A program made the position numbers and the translations under genes. A model generated the notes under the pieces. It did no database searches, had not been told where the DNA came from, and worked only from the letters and a program-made list of their open reading frames with translations. Below, piece after piece: positions 18,101 to 24,206 of a stretch of DNA of 64,000 nucleotides; the first letter of the stretch is position 1; each line of letters opens with the position of its first letter. Origin of the DNA: Actinacidiphila epipremni (lineage in GTDB: Bacteria > Actinomycetota > Actinomycetes > Streptomycetales > Streptomycetaceae); the NCBI RefSeq assembly GCF_012034175.1, contig NZ_JAATEJ010000001.1, forward strand, positions 248,001 to 312,000, in the 5' to 3' direction.

Positions 18101-18476
18101 AGGTGGCCAGCAGCGTGAGGTCGGGGTCGGCGGATTTCGGTACGCCCGCGGGCCGCAGCGCGAACGGCAGCGCGTACGGCCCCGAGCGGGTGCTGGCGGT
18201 GACATGCGTGGGCAGCCCGTCGAAGGCGCCGCCGAGCGTGCCGCGGACGCTGCGGTCGAGCGCCGCCGCGTCCTTGCCGGTCAGCGACGCCTTGACGTTC
18301 ACGGTGGAGCGGTCGGCGGCCTGGTGCTGGAGGGTGCGGCGTACGGCGGCGTCGCCGATCGCGCCGGTGTACGCGGCGAGCGCGGCCAGTACGCAGGTCG
18401 TCAGCAGCACGGTGAGCAGGGCGGCGGCCAGCAGCAACCGGTGCGCGCGGACGCGCAGCAGTACGAAACCGGTCAC
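15114..18476 (-). CDS. ABC transporter permease, FtsX-type (second large permease)
   Basis: A membrane protein of about 1120 residues and the first gene of the leftward three-gene ABC operon. An N-terminal helix (L-L-L-A-A-A-L-L-T-V-L-L-T-T-C-V-L-A) anchors a large extracytoplasmic domain. The central helix block carries L-A-E-E-R-A-G-E-T-A-L-L-R-A-R-G-G-S, typical of FtsX cytoplasmic loops, and A-V-L-R-A-L-G-A-P-R-R-Q-L repeats this motif near the C-terminus. The GTG at 18476 was chosen because GGGGGG lies 7 bases upstream; an in-frame ATG at 18491 lacks a ribosome site. It is unusually long for an FtsX family member because both external domains are large. Confidence 0.82.
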   Translation of the reverse strand: MTGFVLLRVRAHRLLLAAALLTVLLTTCVLAALAAYTGAIGDAAVRRTLQHQAADRSTVNVKASLTGKDAAALDRSVRGTLGGAFDGLPTHVTASTRSGPYALPFALRPAGVPKSADPDLTLLATFDRARLTLTAGNWPRPAAKGAGTVEVAVPDAVARALHLAAGRQLTLGDRLGGPPLQVTVTGVYRPADPGSPYWQLDPLGGRGIHTLAFTTYGPLLAAPGTFTSGRVAADEASWQATADFGGASTARIGALEAAVKDATASLGSAQTSTGLPDLLEGLRRSLLVTRSTLLIGALQLVILAGFALLLVAQLLAEERAGETALLRARGGSRGRVARLAAGEALLLALPAAVVAPLLAGPVTRLLAGTGAMARTGVTLGGTGAGGAWLVAGAAALACALAVVLPALRPTAGSRPGRRAGLPGVLQAGADVALLVVAGVAYWQLQRRASGGGALSADRSGGLGIDPVLVAAPALCLLAGTVLVLRLLPPLARLGERRAARGRGLALALAGWQLSRRPRRGSGVALLLVLAVAMGMFAIGQGASWDRSQRDQADFAVGADLRVTGMTTPPFGQAGIFAAVPGLATAAPAGRETLVLPDGKTADALVIDTEKASQAMLLRSDLSGGRSLAQLLEPLRTAPDRQGITLDAAARRVDFTATLTAADSSGARRGAGDEPDHVSAVVVDAEGVPYDFSLGELPPDGRPHTLTLDLATAAGKGAPAGPLRVVRFESSYTVPAGAQDRTLTLSAARVTGPDGTVRALSAPAGSRWQGAADFDDTSLGGLQGAVRPSAEAVRAGGGALLSFSYRTGTFSADTDAFQQSGATVRVGAATPAPPQLAAVATDDYLRAVGAKVGDTVQVQIGNVTSPVRITSAVRALPGTASSLPGPASSSTGSGATDPGAAAGSAAGPAGSGAALLLDLQAVDQVLTAAAALPVQPTEWWLAARPGAAARTAAALRARDDVDTVLDRARTAADLRADPLGAGPQSALPAAVVAAAVLAAVGFAVGAAGAARERRGEFAVLRALGAPRRQLARMLAAEQALLVLVSLAVGLALGAFLTRLITPLIVLTGQAARPVPPLVVELPPTRLAELLAALLAAPVAVLAATAARRGNPATSLRHQPED

Positions 18477-18588
18477 GCGTGCGCCCCCCATCCGTTGCTG
18501 ATCGGATGCTCTCAACGAGAGGGGGCCGGACGAAACATGTCGCGGATGGTCGGAATGCGATCGTGACCGACCGCCGAACGGACGCGGG

Positions 18589-18621
18589 GCCGGACCCGGC
18601 TGCGGAACCGCCGGGTCCGGC
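18589..18621. terminator. Hairpin after the truncated haemoglobin gene
   Basis: GCCGGACCCGG (18589-18599) pairs perfectly with CCGGGTCCGGC (18611-18621), an 11-bp stem with an 11-base loop. It lies about 100 bp beyond the leftward haemoglobin stop and ahead of the ABC operon start. A second short hairpin (GGGCCC arms, 18644-18660) lies between. No U-tract is present, which is common in actinomycetes. Confidence 0.45.
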
Positions 18622-18724
18622 GGCAAGCGGAACCCGCAGTTCAGGGCCCTGCGAGGGCCCAGCGGCGACCCTGCGGGGGCCCCGCGAGGGCAGCGAGGGT
18701 CAGCTCACGGGCCGCCTCGCCGGG

Positions 18725-19129
18725 TCAGCCCGGGGTGTTGACCATGGAGGCCGCGGCATAGACCAGGTAATCCCACAACTGCCGCTCGTGCTCGGGCGCG
18801 AGCCCCAGATCGTCGACCGCCGCCCGCATGTGCCGCAGCCACGCGTCGTGCGCGGCCCGGTCGACCTGGAAGGGCGCGTGCCGCATCCGCAGCCGCGGGT
18901 GGCCGCGCTCGTCGCTGTACGTCCGCGGGCCGCCCCAGTACTGGATCAGGAACAGCCGCAGCCGCTCCTCGGCGGGCCCCAGGTCCTCCTCCGGATACAT
19001 CGCCCGCAGGTCCGGGTCGCCCGCGACGCCCTCGTAGAAGCGGTGCACCAGCCGGCGGAAGGTCTCCTCGCCGCCGACCTGCTCGTAGAACGTCTGCTGC
19101 TCGACGCTGCCGCGCGGGATGTCAGTCAC
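18725..19129 (-). CDS. glbO: Group II truncated haemoglobin (trHbO type)
   Basis: A 134-residue haem protein with the two-over-two globin fold. Visible marks are [15 protein letters not shown] at the A/B helices (Tyr at B10), M-Y-P-E-E-D-L at the CD region, the proximal His in M-R-H-A-P-F, and D-A-W-L-R-H-M with the Trp expected at G8 in group II. TrHbO proteins bind oxygen and take part in oxygen or NO chemistry near the membrane. The GTG start is supported by family length. GGAGGG abuts it directly, with less spacing than usual, so translation may be modest. It is divergent from the methyltransferase gene across 220 bp. Confidence 0.92.
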   Translation of the reverse strand: MTDIPRGSVEQQTFYEQVGGEETFRRLVHRFYEGVAGDPDLRAMYPEEDLGPAEERLRLFLIQYWGGPRTYSDERGHPRLRMRHAPFQVDRAAHDAWLRHMRAAVDDLGLAPEHERQLWDYLVYAAASMVNTPG

Positions 19130-19349
19130 CCCTCCATGGTCGCAGACGCCCCGGACGAGGACTCGGGGCGTAGGCCCTTGCCGGGCGGGCACGAAGCGGG
19201 CGCGAAACCGGCGGGGAGCCGGCCCGGCGCTGGACGGGTAGCCGGCCCGGAGCCGGCGGGGCTCAGGCGCGAAGAGGGCGGCGCCGCCCGGCCGTCCGGC
19301 GCGCACGCGGACCCGCCGCGTACCCCGGTCGCGGAGGCAGGATGGAAGC

Positions 19350-20270
19350 ATGGCCGGGCAGGTGGAGGACGTGGAGGACCCGCGGGTGCGGGCCGCCGGG
19401 GCCGCGCTGCGGCACCGCATGGTGCGCCGTATCGTCGCGGGCGGCGGGCTCGCCGACCCCGCGTGGCGGTCCGCCTTCGAGGAGGTCCCGCGGCATCTGT
19501 TCGTGCCCGAATACCGCCGGGGCGCGTGCGGCGAGGGCCGCTACCGCGCCGACGACCCGGACCTGCGGCGCCGGCTGGCGTGGGTGGCCGGCGTGTACGC
19601 CGACGAGCCGATCGCCACCCACCTCGCCGGCGGTGAGCCGGTCTCCGCCGGCAGCCAGCCCTCCCTCATGGCGCTGATGTGCGAGGCCCTGGACATCCGC
19701 CCCGGCCACCGGGTCCTGGAGATCGGCACCGGCACCGGCTACAACGCGGCGCTGATCGCGCACCGGCTCGCCGGCAGCGGCGCGGTCACCACCGTCGACC
19801 TGGACGCGGCGATCACCGGGCCCGCCCGCGCGCACCTGGCCGCGTACGGCACGCCGGAGGCGCTGGCGGTGGAGGTGGTGACGGGCGACGGGGCGTTCGG
19901 CCACCCGCCGGGCGCGCCGTACGACCGGGTGATGGCGACATGCGAGCTGCCGGCGGTGCCGCCGGCCTGGCTGGAGCAGTGCGGGGCCGGCGCGCTGATC
20001 CTCGCGCCGCTCGCGTCCGGGCTCGTGCTGCTCACGGTGCTGGGGCCGCGCCGGGCGGAGGGCCGCTTCCTGGCCACGCCCGCGTATTTCGTGCCCCTGC
20101 GCGGCGCGGGCGCCGGGACCGCGCCGCCCGAGCTGGGCGCCGAGCCGTCCCCGGCGGGCCGGCCGGCCCGTACCCGCTACGGCCTGAGCGTGGACGGCGA
20201 CCGCCAGTGGATCTGGCTCGACACCCCAGGCGGCCCCGTCACCCGGCCACTCCCACCGGCCCGGACCTGA
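19350..20270 (+). CDS. PCMT-like SAM-dependent methyltransferase
   Basis: A 306-residue methyltransferase related to protein-L-isoaspartate O-methyltransferase. The PCMT-like N-terminus includes [13 protein letters not shown], and the SAM site is in [16 protein letters not shown] (about 128-143). PCMT repairs isoaspartyl residues in aged proteins. Here the protein is longer than the usual 210-220 residues, with a C-terminal beta-rich extension, and the PCMT substrate-loop consensus is not convincing. It may therefore methylate something else. It ends 13 bp from the convergent FHA gene. Confidence 0.78.
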   Translation: MAGQVEDVEDPRVRAAGAALRHRMVRRIVAGGGLADPAWRSAFEEVPRHLFVPEYRRGACGEGRYRADDPDLRRRLAWVAGVYADEPIATHLAGGEPVSAGSQPSLMALMCEALDIRPGHRVLEIGTGTGYNAALIAHRLAGSGAVTTVDLDAAITGPARAHLAAYGTPEALAVEVVTGDGAFGHPPGAPYDRVMATCELPAVPPAWLEQCGAGALILAPLASGLVLLTVLGPRRAEGRFLATPAYFVPLRGAGAGTAPPELGAEPSPAGRPARTRYGLSVDGDRQWIWLDTPGGPVTRPLPPART

Positions 20271-20283
20271 CCCCGGGCAGGGC

Positions 20284-21306
20284 TCACACCCGCCGCAGGG
20301 TGATCGTCGTCCACGCCCCCACGTGCACCCGGTCGCCCTCGGCCAGCGGGATCGGCGTGTACGCCGGGATCGGGTCCTCCGCGAGGTTGACGGTCGTGCC
20401 GTTCGTCGAGTCCTGGTCCACCACCGACCACGAGCCGTCCGGCTGCTGCACGAGCACCGCGTGCTTGTGGGAGACGCCCGGGTCCTCCGGGGCGCGGGAC
20501 AGGTCGATGTCGGGCGCCTCGCCCGTGCTGTGCCGCTGCCGGCCGATCGTGACCTGGTTGCCGGTCAGCGGCAGTTGCAGCTCGGGGGAGTACGCGGGGA
20601 AGTACAGGCCGCCGGCCTCGGGGCCGCTGCGGGCCATCATCGCCGTGAAGTATTCGCGGTCCGCGGCGATCACCGCGAGCCAGCCGCCCCCGGTGCCGCC
20701 GCCCGCGCCCGGCCCGGACGGCACGACGGTCGGCGAGGTGGCGGCGGGCACGCCCGGCGCGACGGTCGGCGAGCTCGGCGGGTCGAGCAGGAAGTCGCCC
20801 GAGCCCGAGGTCACCGTGACCGACTCCGAGGGCAGCGGCTCGGCGGGCCGGTTGACGCGCGAGGGCCGCGACAGCTGCGAGTCGTAGCGCTGGTACGGGG
20901 GTCGCTCCGGCGCCGCCGGCGGCACCGGCCCCGCACCGACGGGCCCCTGCCCCGGCACCCCGGGCACCCCGGGCGGCGCCCCCGGCGCCACCCCGTGCGG
21001 CGACGGCGGCACGAACGTCGTCGCCGAGTGCGTCTGGAAGTTGTACCGGCACTCCTCGCAGAAGGGCGCGTTCCCCTCCCGCGGCGTCCCGCACGCCGGG
21101 CACAGCTGCACCGGCCCCGCCGGGCCCGACCCGGCCGGGTCGTGGCCGAAGGACGGGCGCGGCGAGACCGGCGGCGTCGAGGAGGACGACGCCGCCGACG
21201 ACGGCGGACGCGACCCGTACGAACCGGCGGGCGGCGACCCCATCCGCATGCCGCAGGAATCGCACCAGTCGGTGGCGGCGGACTCGTGGCCGTTAGGACA
21301 AAGCAT
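20284..21306 (-). CDS. Zinc-ribbon and FHA-domain protein
   Basis: A 340-residue soluble protein, last gene of the PknG-type cluster. Two putative zinc ribbons open it: Cys3/His7 with Cys15-x-x-Cys18, and Cys69-x-x-Cys72 with Cys83-x-x-Cys86. A Pro/Gly/Ser-rich linker of about 150 residues follows. The FHA domain covers about 248-338, with G-R near 255-256, S-H-K-H-A at 279-283 and T-N-G-T near 301-304, the phosphothreonine-binding residues. It presumably reads phosphothreonines placed by the PknG-like kinase. In other actinobacteria the small FHA protein GarA/OdhI is the PknG target that controls 2-oxoglutarate metabolism. This protein is longer and differently built, so equivalence is only a hypothesis. 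Confidence 0.85.
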   Translation of the reverse strand: MLCPNGHESAATDWCDSCGMRMGSPPAGSYGSRPPSSAASSSSTPPVSPRPSFGHDPAGSGPAGPVQLCPACGTPREGNAPFCEECRYNFQTHSATTFVPPSPHGVAPGAPPGVPGVPGQGPVGAGPVPPAAPERPPYQRYDSQLSRPSRVNRPAEPLPSESVTVTSGSGDFLLDPPSSPTVAPGVPAATSPTVVPSGPGAGGGTGGGWLAVIAADREYFTAMMARSGPEAGGLYFPAYSPELQLPLTGNQVTIGRQRHSTGEAPDIDLSRAPEDPGVSHKHAVLVQQPDGSWSVVDQDSTNGTTVNLAEDPIPAYTPIPLAEGDRVHVGAWTTITLRRV

Positions 21307-21393
21307 CGTGCCGACTCCCCCTCCGCCTTCCGGGGCGGATCCACAGGTTGTGCGCGAAGCTGCGGGATGCCGTCCCGGGGCCTCCCGCGTGCG

Positions 21394-22746
21394 CTATTTC
21401 TTCACCTGAACGGTCTTCGTCGACCGTGTGTCCAGGGTCATCTCGTCGGCCTCGGCGACGCGGGCCTTCAGCCGCACAGTACCGCTCGCCGCGTCGACCA
21501 CGTCCACCACCTTCGCCAGCAGCTTGGCCGTGTCCTCGTTGCCCGAGGCGCTGGCCAGCTGCACCGCGCGGCCGAGCTTGGCCGTGGCGCCGTCCATGTC
21601 GCCGGCCTTGCGGGCCTCCAGGCCCTGCTGGATGACCTGCGCCAGCTCCGCCTGGCCGGTGTAGTGCGCGACCTGCGCGTTGATCCGGGTGGACATCGCC
21701 ATGTCGTCGGTCCACACCGCCCGCACCAGGCCCTGGCCGAGCACCTGCGCGGTGCCGTCCGGCTGCGGCAGCACCAGCGACACGCGCGCGGCCAGCATCT
21801 CCTGGCCTATCTGCGCGCTCGGCACCCGGACGCACACGTGGTAGTCGCGCGACTCGTCGCCCCACGACCCGGTCGGGTAGTCGCCGGCCCGCGGGCCGGC
21901 CTCGACGCGGCGGGCGGTGATGTCCTCCACCGTCGGCGCGACCTGCTTGACGAAGGCGATCTCCGAGCCCAGCGGCGTCCACAGCCGCAGCTGGACGTCG
22001 GCGACCTCCTTGCCCATCGTCTTCTCCATCATCGACTGGAAGTCCGCGGCCAGGCCGGCCGGGTCCGCGACGATGTCGACCGAGCCGAGCATCGCCGAGG
22101 CGATCCCGGTCAGCTCCTTGACCTCCCAGTCCGTCCCGACGCCGCGCGCGTCGCACGTGAAGCGGCCGGCGCAGGAGTCCAGCGCGGACTGCAGCTCCTC
22201 GGGCTTCTCGTGCTCGTTGCGCCCGTCGGTCAGCAGGATGCCGTGGCGTATCGGGGCGTCACCCGACGACAGCAGCTTGTCGGCGAGCCGCAGCCAGGTG
22301 CCGATCGCGGTGCCGCCGCCCGCCGACAGCCGGCGCAGCGCCTGCTTGGCCTGCGCGCGGGTGCCAGGATCGGCCACCGCGAGGCCGCCGTTGGCCGGGT
22401 AGACCTCGCGCGCCACATGCGTGCCGGCCACGACCGCGAAGGACACCCCGTCGCGTATGGCGTCGATCGCGACGGCCGTGGCGTCCCGCGCGTTGCGCAT
22501 CTTCGTCGGCGGATACTCCATCGAGCCCGAGCAGTCCACCATGATGACCACCGCCGCGGCCGGCGCGGCGGCGCTGCCCGCGGGGCCGGGGCCGGGGCCG
22601 GGCAGCGGGTGGCCGCCGGTCGTGCCGCCGCCGGTCGAGGTGACCGTGACCACGGCGTTGACCTCCCGGCCGCCGTCCGGCAGGAATTCGTTCTGGTAGA
22701 CGTCGACGGTGAACTGCGGCACGTTCGGCTTCGAAAGAATCGCCAT
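21394..22746 (-). CDS. VWA-domain protein of the kinase cluster
   Basis: A 450-residue protein with a von Willebrand factor A domain at about 65-245. The metal-ion-dependent adhesion site reads V-D-C-S-G-S-M (Asp71, Ser73, Ser75), followed by L-L-T-D-G-R-N-E. The C-terminal part (about 250-430) is beta-rich then helical, as in proteins found with PP2C phosphatases and kinases in stress-signalling loci. The N-terminus (M-A-I-L-S-K-P-N-V-P-Q-F) has no signal peptide, so it is probably cytosolic. GAGGAAACG precedes the ATG at 22746; a longer start at 22776 is possible. Its likely role is metal-dependent scaffolding for the kinase, phosphatase and FHA partners. Confidence 0.85.
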   Translation of the reverse strand: MAILSKPNVPQFTVDVYQNEFLPDGGREVNAVVTVTSTGGGTTGGHPLPGPGPGPAGSAAAPAAAVVIMVDCSGSMEYPPTKMRNARDATAVAIDAIRDGVSFAVVAGTHVAREVYPANGGLAVADPGTRAQAKQALRRLSAGGGTAIGTWLRLADKLLSSGDAPIRHGILLTDGRNEHEKPEELQSALDSCAGRFTCDARGVGTDWEVKELTGIASAMLGSVDIVADPAGLAADFQSMMEKTMGKEVADVQLRLWTPLGSEIAFVKQVAPTVEDITARRVEAGPRAGDYPTGSWGDESRDYHVCVRVPSAQIGQEMLAARVSLVLPQPDGTAQVLGQGLVRAVWTDDMAMSTRINAQVAHYTGQAELAQVIQQGLEARKAGDMDGATAKLGRAVQLASASGNEDTAKLLAKVVDVVDAASGTVRLKARVAEADEMTLDTRSTKTVQVKK

Positions 22747-22825
22747 CGTTTCCTCGTAACTCCTCAAGGCCCTCAAAGGCCCGTTCAGCCCCGCCCAGCC
22801 CGCCGGAAAACCCGGGAAACCGGAA

Positions 22826-24202
22826 CTACGCGGGTGGGAATCCTGCCCGTGACACGGTCGCCGGGAACGGCAGCACCGCGACCGTTACGTTGTCGTGGCC
22901 GCCGCCGTCCAGTGCCACACCCAGCAGGGTGCGGGCGCTGTGCAGCGGGCGGCTGCGGGCGTCGGGCGGCACGGCCTGCGCCATCTCCGCGGCCGACTCC
23001 GCGTAGTTCCACAGCCCGTCGGTGCACACCACGACCACCCCGGGGCCCTCCGGCTGGAAGGCCGCCACATGCGGGTCGACCTCCACGGCGTCCGCGCCGA
23101 GCCAGCCGGTGATGGCGTGCGCGCGGTGGTCGGCGTACGCCTCGGCCTCCGACATCAGGCCCGCCGAGACCATCCGGGCCGCCCACGAGTCGTCCTCGGT
23201 GAGCCGCGCGGCCGGCAGCGTACGGTCGTCGGGGATCCAGTACGCGCGGCTGTCGCCGATCCAGCCCACCGTGAAGACCGGGCCGGTCACGACGGCGCTT
23301 ACGCACGTGCAGGCCGGCGCGTTGTGCCGCGGCGGGGCGCCGGGCGGCTCCTTCTCCTCGGCCAGCGCCGTGACCGCGTCGAAGGCCGACATCAGGGCGG
23401 TACGCATCGCGTCCTCGGCCGCCGTGCCGTGCTCCAGGGCGCCGAGCAGCGCGTCCCGGCCGGCCGCGCAGGCGGCGGCGGAGGCGTCGTCGGGGCGGTG
23501 CGCGGTCGAGACGCCGTCGCAGACCACGGCGGCGACCGCCGGGGTGCCGTCGGGCAGCGAGGCGGTGGCGACGGCGAAGGCGTCCTCGTTGCGATGGTGC
23601 CGCAGACCCCGGTCGCTGACCGCCGCGACGCCCTCCAACTCCTGCTCCTGGTGGTCGCGTTGCCGCGGCTGGGCGTGGCCGCAGTGCTCGCAGTAGCCGT
23701 CGTCGTCCACGCCGCCGAGGCCGCACGCCACGCACACCGGGCCCTCCGGCGCGGGCGCCTCCTCGCGCGGGTCGGACAGCCGGGCGCCGGGCAGCGCGAC
23801 GCCGAAGGCCAGCGTGTCGTCGTCCCCGGCCGCATTCCCCGCCGCGTCTCTGGGCGCGTCCCCGGGCGCGCCCTTCGCCGCATCCGCCGCCGCGTCCCCG
23901 GGCGCCTCCGCGGGCGACTTGGGCGGCGCGAGCACGAAGGAGTCGGTGGCGTGCTCCTCGTCGCCCGCGCTCGCGCCCGCGCCGTTACGTGCCGGGTCCG
24001 CGCCGGTGCGCCGCGGGGCGGGCGCGGCGGGGGCCGGCGGCGGGGCCGGGGCAGGCGGGGGCGGGGGCGGCGGCGGGGCGCTCAGGTCGAGGCCGCAGCG
24101 CCCGCAGAAGCGGTCGTCCGCGTCCAGCGGATCGGCGCAGTTGGGGCAGACCGCCGGTGCGGGCGACTGCGCCGCCCGCGCCGACTCGGGGAGTGGTGGC
24201 AT
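22826..24202 (-). CDS. PP2C-family Ser/Thr phosphatase with zinc ribbons
   Basis: A 458-residue phosphatase. The N-terminus carries a zinc ribbon (Cys19-x-x-Cys22, Cys33-x-x-Cys36) and a Pro/Ala-rich linker. A second ribbon (V-C-V-A-C-G and Y-C-E-H-C-G) comes directly before the catalytic domain. PP2C metal-binding motifs are all present: S-D-R-G-L-R-H-H-R-N-E-D-A, V-V-C-D-G-V-S-T, I-G-D-S-R-A-Y-W, V-C-T-D-G-L-W and H-D-N-V-T-V. It should reverse phosphorylation by the kinase encoded 4 bp upstream. The ATG at 24202 has only a weak ribosome site, consistent with coupling to the upstream stop. The linker DNA (about 23840-23920) is a degenerate GC repeat. Confidence 0.9.
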   Translation of the reverse strand: MPPLPESARAAQSPAPAVCPNCADPLDADDRFCGRCGLDLSAPPPPPPPPAPAPPPAPAAPAPRRTGADPARNGAGASAGDEEHATDSFVLAPPKSPAEAPGDAAADAAKGAPGDAPRDAAGNAAGDDDTLAFGVALPGARLSDPREEAPAPEGPVCVACGLGGVDDDGYCEHCGHAQPRQRDHQEQELEGVAAVSDRGLRHHRNEDAFAVATASLPDGTPAVAAVVCDGVSTAHRPDDASAAACAAGRDALLGALEHGTAAEDAMRTALMSAFDAVTALAEEKEPPGAPPRHNAPACTCVSAVVTGPVFTVGWIGDSRAYWIPDDRTLPAARLTEDDSWAARMVSAGLMSEAEAYADHRAHAITGWLGADAVEVDPHVAAFQPEGPGVVVVCTDGLWNYAESAAEMAQAVPPDARSRPLHSARTLLGVALDGGGHDNVTVAVLPFPATVSRAGFPPA

Positions 24203-24206
24203 CTGG

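Noticed and set aside
20323..23112. Plus-strand frame of 929 codons opposite the FHA and VWA genes
   Set aside because: Shadow composition; the opposite strand shows clear FHA and VWA motifs.
23840..23920. GC-rich repeat resembling a tandem array
   Set aside because: It encodes the Ala/Pro/Asp linker of the PP2C protein in frame, so it is a coding low-complexity region and not CRISPR or a mobile element.
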